DNA of 58,218 bases from assembly GCF_009649175.1 (NCBI RefSeq), contig NZ_WJPO01000026.1, positions 1 through 58,218 on the forward strand, written 5' to 3'. The notes beneath the pieces are model-generated. The model did no database searches. It saw only the letters and a program-made list of their open reading frames with translations, and was not told the origin of the DNA. Each line of letters starts with the position of its first letter. Positions within the stretch are counted from its first letter, which is position 1. Positions 22,988 to 30,600 of this stretch are shown here, in pieces. Origin of the DNA: Rhodovulum strictum (lineage in GTDB: Bacteria > Pseudomonadota > Alphaproteobacteria > Rhodobacterales > Rhodobacteraceae). A program made the translations under genes and the position numbers.

Positions 22988-24148
22988 CGGAGGGGCGTGC
23001 AACTGGCGCGGCGGCGTTCAGGCGACGCACGAAGGCCACCGCCACGATCAGGGTCGGCGTGGCGACCAGCGCGCCGGCGGCCCCCCACAGCCACGCCCCG
23101 AAGGCGATGCCCGCGAAGACCGCAATGGGAGCGATGCGGATGCGCGCGCCCACCACCATCGGCGTGACGGCCTGGCTCTCGATCATGTTGAGCACCACGA
23201 CCACGGCGAAGGGGGCAAAGGCCGTGACGGGATCCTCGAACGACACGATCCCGACGCCCAGCGTGACAAGCGCCATGATCGCGACGCCGATGAAGGGCAT
23301 GAAGTTCAGGAGTGCCGCGGCCACGCCCCAGAGCGGCGCGTTCGCCACCCCGAGCAGCTGGAACGCCACCCCGATGCAGAGCCCCAGCCCCAGGTTGACG
23401 GCAGTGATGGCCAGCAGATAGCGCGCGACGCTGGTGCGCACGTCGCGCATGGCCCGACCGACCGCCCGCCGGGCGGAGGCGCCTGGGACCATCGACATCC
23501 CCCAGCGGGCCAGCATGACCCGGTCGCGCAGCAGAAAGAAGGTCAGCATCGCCCAGAACGCGGCCCCCGCCGCCAGCCTCGGGGCGCCGATGGCCCAGTC
23601 CGCCAGCAGACGCTGCCCGCCTTCCACCATCCGGCCCACGGTGTCGTCGCCCGGTGCCCGCGGAGCCTCGGGTTGACGCGGGACGGTCTCGTCCGTCGGG
23701 GCGACCATGGAGCCCGGGTCGAACGTATCGGACAGTCCCGAGAGGATCTCGCGTGTGCGGCGCTCCATCTCGCGCAGGATCTGCGGCGCCCGGTCGTTCC
23801 AGGCCTCGGCCGACGGCGCCAGCGCGTAGACGGTCGTCGCGGCCCCCAGCAGCAGCCCGCCCACGACCAGCGCCGCGCAGAGAGCGATGCCGGCGCCCCG
23901 CTGCGTTCCAGTCGCCGGACGGCCGGTGCCAGAGCGATGGAACAGAGGAGCGCCAGCACCGTCGGGATCGCGATGAGGCTGGCGGCGTCGAGGGCGGCAA
24001 GGGTCATCACGCCTGCGATGATCCCCAGAAACACGGTCTGAAGCGCTCCACGGTCGAGCCGCGAGAACCAGCCGGCGGGTGGGGCGCGGCCGGCCGACGG
24101 TGCAACGCGCGGCCGCGTCGCTTCGCCGTGTGGGTGATCCTCGGGCAT
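22971..24148 (-). pseudogene. AI-2E family transporter, frameshifted
   Basis: The start is MPEDHPHGEATRPRVAPSAG, and helices LQTVFLGIIAGVMTLAALDA and LIAIPTVLALLCSIALAPAV are in one frame. After RRLERSGAP (about 23,889-23,899) the homology continues one frame over (GIALCAALVVGGLLLGAATT, then LLNFMPFIGVAIMALVTLGV and MVVGARIRIAPIAVFAGIAF). One missing base in the GGGGCGCCGG context explains it. The rest of the gene is intact with full AI-2E domain length, so recent loss or a sequencing error is possible. The family transports small molecules and Na+/H+ in some members. Confidence 0.8.
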
Positions 24149-24309
24149 GGTGTGTGGCAGCCTTCGCGAGCCGGTTGGCGGGCAGCAGGTCCGGTCCGAT
24201 CGGCATGATGCGGACCGCGGCATTGATTGCCGACGCCCTGGCGCAGACACTGTCGGCGGCAGGCCATCCCGGACCATGACGACGATATCTCCCGTGGCGG
24301 GCCGCTTTG

Positions 24310-24323
24310 CTGATGCAGGTTAG
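24310..24323 (+). promoter_or_regulatory. CTGAT-type element upstream of csbD
   Basis: It reads CTGATGCAGGTTAG, a full consensus match, 105 bp ahead of the csbD start codon. Confidence 0.6.
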
Positions 24324-24427
24324 GGACGCTTGGTCGGCAAGCGGCGAGGATGATGTTCATGGCGCTTGCGGTCGCCCGAGTCTGTGGCCGGTGCGCGGCG
24401 CCTCCCTCCGCAGAAGGAAGTCGGACG

Positions 24428-24601
24428 ATGGACAAGGATCGCATCAAGGGAACTGCCAAGCAGGCCGAAGGCGCCGTCAAGGAAGGGCTTGGAAAGCTGA
24501 CCGGCGACAAGGCGCTCGAGGTCGAGGGCAAGATCGAACAGGTCGAGGGCAAGGTTCAGAAGGCCTACGGTCGGGCGAAGGACGACCTGCGCAAGGCCTG
24601 A
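24428..24601 (+). CDS. csbD: CsbD family stress protein
   Basis: This 57-aa protein MDKDRIKGTAKQAEGAVKEG, then LGKLTGDKALEVEGKIEQVE, shows the two glycine-containing repeats of CsbD (a sigma-B target in Bacillus). It is small, charged, and predicted to be two helices without membrane segments. The GGAAG site before the ATG supports the start. Its exact role in stress survival is unknown. Confidence 0.93.
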   Translation: MDKDRIKGTAKQAEGAVKEGLGKLTGDKALEVEGKIEQVEGKVQKAYGRAKDDLRKA

Positions 24602-24638
24602 GGCCTACGACACCGAAACGCAGCGAAAGGTCGCGTCG

Positions 24639-24800
24639 ATGGAGAAGAACAAGAAGAAGAAGGCCGGAAGCGGCACCCCGAAGGGCGCCAAGGTGCCGAG
24701 CGATTACAAGTCCCGCGAGGCCGCAGGCAAGATCAGCCAGACCGACGCGGCGTTCCACAAGGCACCCGGCAAGGCGAAGGATGCAACCCGCAAGGGCTGA
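24639..24800 (+). CDS. Small lysine-rich protein (53 aa)
   Basis: It begins MEKNKKKKAGSGTPKGAKVP and ends KAPGKAKDATRKG. Half the residues are Lys, Ala or Gly, and a conserved-looking core SDYKSREAAGKISQTDAAFH is present. It should be soluble and may bind nucleic acid. It is 37 bp after csbD and probably in the same transcript. The Lys-rich composition in a clear frame with an AAAGG site makes it a plausible real gene. Confidence 0.6.
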   Translation: MEKNKKKKAGSGTPKGAKVPSDYKSREAAGKISQTDAAFHKAPGKAKDATRKG

Positions 24801-24879
24801 TGCCATTGCCGGATGGCCCTGCCGCGACGCCCTCGCGCGGCGGGGCCGCTATCCATGACGATCCCGAAAGGACACCACC

Positions 24880-25035
24880 ATGCTCGGAACCATTCTCATC
24901 GTCATTCTCGTCCTGATGCTCGTGGGCGTGCTGCCCACCTGGGGCCATAGCCGCTCGTGGGGCTATGCGCCCAGCGGAACCATCGGCCTGATCCTCGTGA
25001 TCCTGATCGTGCTGGTGCTGACCGGCCGCCTGTGA
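24880..25035 (+). CDS. DUF3309 family small membrane protein
   Basis: This 51-aa protein MLGTILIVILVLMLVGVLPT, then WGHSRSWGYAPSGTIGLILV and ILIVLVLTGRL, exactly fits DUF3309: two helices flanking the conserved TWGHSRSWGY loop. AAAGGA lies eight bases before the ATG. The function is unknown; members occur next to stress genes in Alphaproteobacteria. Confidence 0.92.
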   Translation: MLGTILIVILVLMLVGVLPTWGHSRSWGYAPSGTIGLILVILIVLVLTGRL

Positions 25036-25084
25036 CGGGCGCCTGACGGTCAGGGCCCCGGCCTGCTCGGACAAGGCCGGGTGG

Positions 25085-25108
25085 GGAGACGGGACGCGTC
25101 CCGTCTCC
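25085..25108. terminator. Perfect 24-bp palindrome (bidirectional terminator)
   Basis: The halves GGAGACGGGACG and CGTCCCGTCTCC are perfectly complementary and TTTCG follows on the plus strand. It lies between convergent genes ending at 25,035 and 25,125, so it likely terminates both. Confidence 0.75.
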
Positions 25109-25124
25109 TTTCGCATCTGTTCGA

Positions 25125-25358
25125 CTAGCGCCGACGCACCGAGTTGCCGCCTGCGAGGATGTTGTTGATCAGCGCGGCCACGGCGGCGTGCAGCGCATCC
25201 TTTTCGCCTGGCGGTGCGAACTCGTGCGCAGCGGCGGCATCCTTCAGGACGCCGACGATCTCCCTCTCGGGCAGGATGTTGCGGTCGTTGAGCGCGAGCA
25301 GGAGCGACTCGCAGATGGCGAGCGCGGCGGTTCCGGCGATGTCGTTGGGAACGGTCAT
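25125..25358 (-). CDS. Hypothetical protein of stress regulon (77 aa)
   Basis: The protein MTVPNDIAGTAALAICESLL, then LALNDRNILPEREIVGVLKD and AAAAHEFAPPGEKDALHAAV, is helical with a conserved CESLLLALNDR motif. I have seen similar short proteins in Rhodobacterales but no named domain. Its promoter is the exact EcfG-type element 57 bp upstream, so it is a probable general stress gene. It is cytoplasmic. Confidence 0.75.
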   Translation of the reverse strand: MTVPNDIAGTAALAICESLLLALNDRNILPEREIVGVLKDAAAAHEFAPPGEKDALHAAVAALINNILAGGNSVRRR

Positions 25359-25412
25359 GATCGGTTGCGCCTCTATTTCCTAGGAAACGATTCGGGTCTG
25401 CGTCGACCGCAT

Positions 25413-25439
25413 GGAACGTTCCGGCAGCATAGGCGTTCC
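25413..25439. promoter_or_regulatory. Bidirectional EcfG-type promoter (GGAAC-N16-CGTT on both strands)
   Basis: On the plus strand GGAAC (25,413-25,417) and CGTT (25,434-25,437) are 16 bp apart; on the minus strand GGAAC (25,439-25,435) and CGTT (25,418-25,415) are also 16 bp apart. This matches the published EcfG/sigma-EcfG consensus GGAAC-N16/17-CGTT exactly, twice. It sits between the divergent 77-aa gene and the Crp/Fnr gene. The EcfG sigma gene is at 44.9 kb. Confidence 0.85.
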
Positions 25440-25452
25440 CTGACGGTCGCGA

Positions 25453-25466
25453 CTGATCGAGAGCAG
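25453..25466 (+). promoter_or_regulatory. CTGAT-type element upstream of the Crp/Fnr gene
   Basis: It reads CTGATCGAGAGCAG. The left arm and spacer match the consensus; the right arm is degenerate. It is 72 bp before the regulator's own start codon, which could mean autoregulation. Confidence 0.4.
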
Positions 25467-25538
25467 TGCGAGGTGCCTTTTTCCGGCCCCCCGGCAGCTG
25501 CGAGCGACAGCAAGCCCATCCTCACCGGAGTCGCCCCC

Positions 25539-26270
25539 ATGCTGATGCTGCAAAGCCCGCTGACACGAAAGCTTTCGGCCTATGTGGCCTTGTCGGCCGC
25601 CGATCTGGAGCCTCTGGCGCGCCTGCACAGGCGCAGGCGGAGCTTTCAGCCGGGGCACGAGCTGATCCACGAGGGTCAGGCCAATGCCTCGGCCTTCATT
25701 CTGTCCGATGGCTGGGCCTGTTCCTACAAGCTTCTGCCGGATGGCGAGCGGCAGATCGTCGACTTCCAGATCCCGGGCGACTTCCTCGGCCTGCGCAGCA
25801 TCCTGTTCCGCACCTCCGACCACTCCATCGAGGCCGTGACCCGAATCGAGGCGACCGAGGTGCTGGCCCCGGACATCCTCGAAGCCTTCGCCGAGGCGCC
25901 GCGGCTGGCCACCGCCGTGCTCTGGGCCGCATCGCGGGACGAGGCGATGGTCGTGGAGCATCTGGTCAATCTCGGTCGCCGCTCGGCCGAGGAGCGCATG
26001 GCGCATTTCCTGCTGGAACTGGGCGCTCGGCTGGCGCTGGTGGGGTCGGGCGACCGGACGGGATTCGATTGCCCGCTGACGCAATATCACCTCGCCGACG
26101 CGCTGGGGCTGAGCGCGGTGCATGTCAACCGTGTCCTGCGCCACCTGCGCGAGGAGGGCCTCGTCACCTTCCGGAACGGGCGCGTGGCCTTCGACGATTT
26201 CGACAGGCTCAAGGCGGTCGCCGGGTTCGACTCCGGCTATCTCGATCAGGACGGCCCTCTGCTGCGCTGA
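25539..26270 (+). CDS. Crp/Fnr family transcriptional regulator
   Basis: This 243-aa protein has a cyclic-nucleotide-type sensor domain (FQPGHELIHEGQANASAFIL, DGERQIVDFQIPGDFLGLRS; about 30-120), a dimer helix and a C-terminal winged HTH (LTQYHLADALGLSAVHVNRV, LRHLREEGLV; 170-225). It lacks an N-terminal cysteine cluster, so it is not an oxygen-sensing Fnr. The recognition helix has VHVNRVL rather than the E..SR of Fnr, so site preference should differ. It is preceded by an EcfG promoter and a CTGAT-type element. I infer that it binds the CTGAT-N4 elements in this island. Confidence 0.92.
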   Translation: MLMLQSPLTRKLSAYVALSAADLEPLARLHRRRRSFQPGHELIHEGQANASAFILSDGWACSYKLLPDGERQIVDFQIPGDFLGLRSILFRTSDHSIEAVTRIEATEVLAPDILEAFAEAPRLATAVLWAASRDEAMVVEHLVNLGRRSAEERMAHFLLELGARLALVGSGDRTGFDCPLTQYHLADALGLSAVHVNRVLRHLREEGLVTFRNGRVAFDDFDRLKAVAGFDSGYLDQDGPLLR

Positions 26271-26317
26271 GGGGCCTCCCCCGCAGAGGTCCTGCCAGGG
26301 AAGGTTCGTGCCGGATC

Positions 26318-26512
26318 TTATGCCAGCGCGCGGGCGGCTGCGTCCAGTTCGCGGCTGCACTCGCCATCGTGTTTGGCGGCCATCGCCTTCTCGGCCGCCT
26401 GATAGTGCTTGAGCGCCGCGTCCTTCTTCGGACCGGCGGGCGCCTTGTCCCAGGCCGCCTTGACGGACTTCATCTTCTCGGCGGTGTTGGGCACGGGGGT
26501 TTTCGCTTCCAT
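26318..26512 (-). CDS. Hypothetical small helical protein (64 aa)
   Basis: The protein MEAKTPVPNTAEKMKSVKAA, then WDKAPAGPKKDAALKHYQAA and EKAMAAKHDGECSRELDAAA, looks like a TPR-like helical hairpin of charged residues. No signal peptide. It follows a CTGAT-type site 167 bp upstream. Such Ala/Lys-rich short proteins recur in stress islands; I cannot name the family. Confidence 0.75.
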   Translation of the reverse strand: MEAKTPVPNTAEKMKSVKAAWDKAPAGPKKDAALKHYQAAEKAMAAKHDGECSRELDAAARALA

Positions 26513-26678
26513 GGGCGTTGTCCTTGCTGGGTCTGCCCGAATTGACGAAGCCTCCCTGCCGGGCCGGAACGGTGCCCGGTTACCGGGCAGGGAAGCATCG
26601 CCGTCACTCGAAACAAACAACCGACGGCGGAATGTGGTGCCGTCATGAAGACCCTATCGACGTGCCGCCTCGGCGGGA

Positions 26679-26692
26679 CTGATGCAGGTTGG
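26679..26692 (+). promoter_or_regulatory. CTGAT-type element upstream of the 64-aa gene
   Basis: It reads CTGATGCAGGTTGG, a full consensus match. The gene it most likely serves is the leftward 64-aa gene at 26,512, 167 bp away; its palindromic origin means orientation is not decisive. Confidence 0.6.
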
Positions 26693-26736
26693 TGCTGCAA
26701 GAATTAGTTTCGGCCGGTGATCGCGCTCCCCCACAA

Positions 26737-26770
26737 GGGATGGGCCCGGAGTTTCCCCCGGGCCCGTCCC
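26737..26770. terminator. Long GC hairpin downstream of the OmpA lipoprotein gene
   Basis: The arms GGGATGGGCCCGG and CCGGGCCCGTCCC pair over 13 bp with one G-U pair and an 8-base loop. It lies 24 bp past the lipoprotein stop. No U-run follows on the minus strand, so it is intrinsic-terminator-like rather than classic. Confidence 0.6.
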
Positions 26771-26793
26771 ATCGCCTCAGCCGACGATAGCCG

Positions 26794-27438
26794 TCAGTTC
26801 GTGGGTGTTATCACGATCTCGACCCGGCGGTTCTGCGCCCGGCCGGCAGCGGTCGCATTGGACGTGATCGGCTCGTAGAAGCCGCGCCCGGAAACCGTGA
26901 TCCGCTGCGGTTCGGTTCCTGCAGCGATCAGCTCGCGGGCCACTGCCATTGCCCGCTCCTGGCTGAGCTGGTTGTTGTAGGCCGCCGAGCCGACATTGTC
27001 GGTATGGCCCACCACGCGCACGGTCGAGGCCGGATGTTGCCGCAAGCTGCCCGCAACCGACCGCAGGGCCGGCCGGAACCCCGGGTCGACAACCGACGAC
27101 GCCGTGCGGAAGGTCACCGACTCGGGCAGGATGACCCGAAGCTGGGAGCCGGTGTTGGTGATGTCGGCGCCGGTGCCGGCAAGCGAGCTTCGCAACTCCC
27201 GTTCCTGCGCAGCCATCTGCGCCCCGATGGCGCCACCGACGGCCGCTCCGACCGCACCGCCGATGACCGTCGCCCGGGTATCCCCGCCGATGATCTGGCC
27301 TGCTGCGGCCCCGGTCAGCCCGCCGATGACTGCGCCGGTCCCGGTCTGGTTGTACGAACCGTCGGGATTGGCGCACCCCGCCAGTGTCAGCGCTGCCGCC
27401 ACCATGACGGCCGTGATCATCCTTCCTTGTCTGCTCAT
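26794..27438 (-). CDS. OmpA-family lipoprotein with glycine zipper
   Basis: This 214-aa lipoprotein has signal MSRQGRMITAVMVAAALTLA with lipobox LAGC and a glycine-zipper region (about 30-75, GAVIGGLTGAAAGQIIGGDT, GGAVGAAVGGAIGAQ). The OmpA domain follows from about 95 (VRVVGHTDNVGSAAYNNQLS; RAQNRRVEIVITPTN), which should bind peptidoglycan. The YiaD-type architecture is complete. It resembles stress-induced outer-membrane anchors. An atypical CTGAT-like site (27,533) is 95 bp upstream. Confidence 0.92.
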   Translation of the reverse strand: MSRQGRMITAVMVAAALTLAGCANPDGSYNQTGTGAVIGGLTGAAAGQIIGGDTRATVIGGAVGAAVGGAIGAQMAAQERELRSSLAGTGADITNTGSQLRVILPESVTFRTASSVVDPGFRPALRSVAGSLRQHPASTVRVVGHTDNVGSAAYNNQLSQERAMAVARELIAAGTEPQRITVSGRGFYEPITSNATAAGRAQNRRVEIVITPTN

Positions 27439-27532
27439 CGTACATCCCCCTTGATGGAGAACCCCCGCCGCGCACCTGCGCAGCTGGCTGCCCCAATGTT
27501 CCGGACAATGGCATCGAAGCGGATCATCCGGG

Positions 27533-27546
27533 CTGATCTGAATTAG
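27533..27546 (+). promoter_or_regulatory. Degenerate CTGAT-type element upstream of the OmpA lipoprotein gene
   Basis: It reads CTGATCTGAATTAG. Left arm matches; right arm ATTAG is close to ATCAG. Given its place 95 bp upstream of the start, it may be a weak site. Confidence 0.35.
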
Positions 27547-27695
27547 CTTGCGATCAACAATACTTGGGCTTTCCGCGCGCAGAGCGCCGCGTCGGGCCGA
27601 TTGATTTCGCGTGGGCCGGGTGAAGGCCCTGCAACGGCTGTCGGCGCGGGAAAGGCCAGGCCCCGGCGGCCAGCACGGCAGCGGCGCGATCCGCG

Positions 27696-30600
27696 TCACA
27701 AGACCGGGGGCGACGGGGAAGGACTCAGAGTGACGACCAGGCTGTGCGACCCGCCCGAGAGCCTGACGGTCAGCCGCCCGTCCGCGGGGCGAAGGGGCGC
27801 ATCATCCAGCGTCGCCGCGGCAACGCCGTGGCCGGTCCGGCCGGGGTTGTCGATGGTGATCGCCAGTTGGGTGTCGCCGATCCTGACGGTGGAGGACATC
27901 CGCGGCCAGGCTTTGGGAAAGCATGGGTTCAGGACGAGGTCTTCGCCTGCGCGGGTCAGCCCTAGCAGGCCCTCGATCCCCGCCCGATACATCCAGGCCG
28001 CCGAGCCCGTATACCAGGTCCAGCCGCCGCGCCCCGCATGGGGCGCGCTGGAATAGACATCGGCGGCGACCACATAGGGCTCGACCTTGTAGCGAGCCGC
28101 GTCCGCGGGCGTGCGGGCGTGGTTGATCGGGTTGAGCATCGCGAACAGCCGCCCTGCGGCGTCGCCGTCGCCCATGCGGGCGTGTGCCAGCACCGCCCAC
28201 AGGGCGGCGTGGGTGTACTGCCCGCCGTTCTCTCGCAGGCCCGGGGGGTAGCCCTTGATGTAGCCCGGATCGTGCGGGGTGGCGTCGAAGGGCGGCGCGA
28301 ACAGCAGGGCGAGGCCGGGGTCGGGGCGGATCAGGTGCTCGGCCATCGACGCCATGGAGGTCGCGGCGCGCTCGGGATCTGCCGCGCCCGAGAGGACGGC
28401 CCAGCTCTGCGCGATGCTGTCGATGCGGCATTCGAGGGATGCGGCCGACCCCAATGGCGTGCCGTCGTCATAGGTGCCGCGACGATACCATGCGCCGTCC
28501 CAGCCTTCGCGCTCGATGGCCTGCCGCACCGCCTCGGCGTGGTGGCGCCAGCGTCCGGCGCGTGCGGGATCGCGGGGCTGCGCCAGCGGCGCCATCGCCT
28601 CGATGGTGGCTATCAGCAGCCAGCCCAGCCAGACCGACGTGCCGCGCCCGGCCTCGCCCACGCGGTTCATGCCGTCGTTCCAGTCGCCGGTACCGATCAG
28701 CGGCATGCCGTTCTCGCCGGTCAGCGCGATGGCCTGATCGAGGCCCCGCGCACAGTGTTCGAACAGGCTTGCGCTCCGGTCCGAGACGCTGGGCAGAAAG
28801 AAATCGTCATGCACGCCCGGCAACAGCGCCGGACCCTCGATGAAGGGCACCTCCTCGTCCAGCACGCCGGCATCGCCGGAAACCGCCACATACTGCGCCA
28901 CCGCATGGCCCAGCCACACCCGGTCGTCCGAGATCCGGGTGCGCACGCCCTGGCCCGAATGCGGCAGCCACCAGTGCTGCACGTCGCCCTCGGGGAACTG
29001 CCGCGCGGCGGCGCGCAGCAGATGCGCCCGCGTCAGGTCGGGCCGCAGGGCGGCCAGCGCCATGCCGTCCTGCAACTGGTCGCGGAAGCCATAGGCGCCG
29101 CTGGCCTGATAGAACCCTGCCCGCGCCCAGATCCGGCAGGCCAGCGTCTGATAGAGCAGCCAGCCGTTCAACATGATGTCCATCGCCCGGTCGGGCGAGG
29201 TCACCTGAACCGCGCCCAGCAGGTCTGCCCAGTGGTCCTTCACTTCGGCAAGCGTCGCCTCGGGGTCCGTGGCGCGATGGCGCAGGATCAATTCGCGCGC
29301 TGCCTCGCGGCTGTCGGCCTGACCCAGCAGGAACAGCACCTCCACGCTGTCGCCCGGGGCCAGCACGATGCGGCGTTGCAGGGCGGCGCAGGGGTCGAGC
29401 GCGGGGCCGGTTCGGCCGGACAGGGGCGCGGGCCCGATGCCCCGGGGGGCGGCCAAGGTGCCCCCGATGCCCAGGATCTCGGCCCGGTCGGCGCTGCGGC
29501 TGGTGGTGTCGGCGCCCAGGTCGGCGAATGCCACCCGGTCGGCAAAGGCGGTGGAGAACGGATTGCGGGCGAGGATGGCGCCGGTGTCCGCGTCGGCCTC
29601 GGTGACGACATGGCGCTGGGTCGCCCCGCGCGACGGGCCAAGGACCCACTCGGCATAGGCCGTCACCGACAGCCGTCGCGGACGGGCGGAGGTGTTGCGC
29701 AGGGTCAGACGGGTGACCCTGACCGGATCCTCCAGCGGCACGAACTGCACCATCCGCGCCTCGATCCCGTGGGCGGCATGCTCGAAGGCGCTGTGGCCGA
29801 AGCCATGGCGGGCGACGTAAAGGCCACGGTCGCGGATCGGCCGGGCGGTGGGCGTCCAGGTCGCGCCGCTGTCCAGGTCGTGCAGAAAGATCGCCTCGCC
29901 CGCCGGGTCCATGACGGGGTCGTTGGACCAGGGCGTGAGCTGGTTCTCGCGGCTGCTGACGGCCCAGACATGGCCCGCGCCCAGCGCCGAGACCTGAAAG
30001 CCGAAGCCCGGATTGGCGATCACGTTGATCCAGGGGGCCGGCGTGGTCTGGCCGTCGCGCAGGACGGTGACGTATTCGCGCCCGTCGTCAGCAAATCCGC
30101 CGGTGCCGTTGAAGAACTCCAGCCCGGAGGTATCGAATGCCGGGGCGGGCGGCCCTGCGGTTTGCGGACGTGCGGGCGCCCGCCGTCGCGGCGGGGTAGC
30201 GGCGGTCGCCGCGTCGATCTGCTGGCCGATGCTGCCCCGACCGGCGACCAGCACCACGCTGGCCACAGACAGCAGGAGTGCCCGCGCATCCGCCCCGATC
30301 AGGTCGCTGCGCAGGACGTGGACGGTGCCATCGGCCCTGCTGTCGGCGGTGTCCGGCCGGGGCCGCGACCGGGCCGACCGCACGGCAGCATCGATCGTCT
30401 TCTGCAGGTCCTGCACATAGGAGGCAGCGCGGTCGTTCAGCACCACCACGTCCACGGCAAGCTGGTGCATCCGCAGGTATTCATGCGCGGCCAGAAGCTC
30501 CAGCAGCCTCGGCGCGTCCTCGGCATCCTCGATGCGGAACAGGATGATCGGCAGGTCGCCCGAGATCGCATGCGGCCAGAGCGCCGACTGCGGCCCCGCC

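Noticed and set aside
26569-26600. GGAAC near 26,569 as another EcfG promoter
   Set aside because: No CGTT occurs at 16-17 bp; GGTTACC lies too close.
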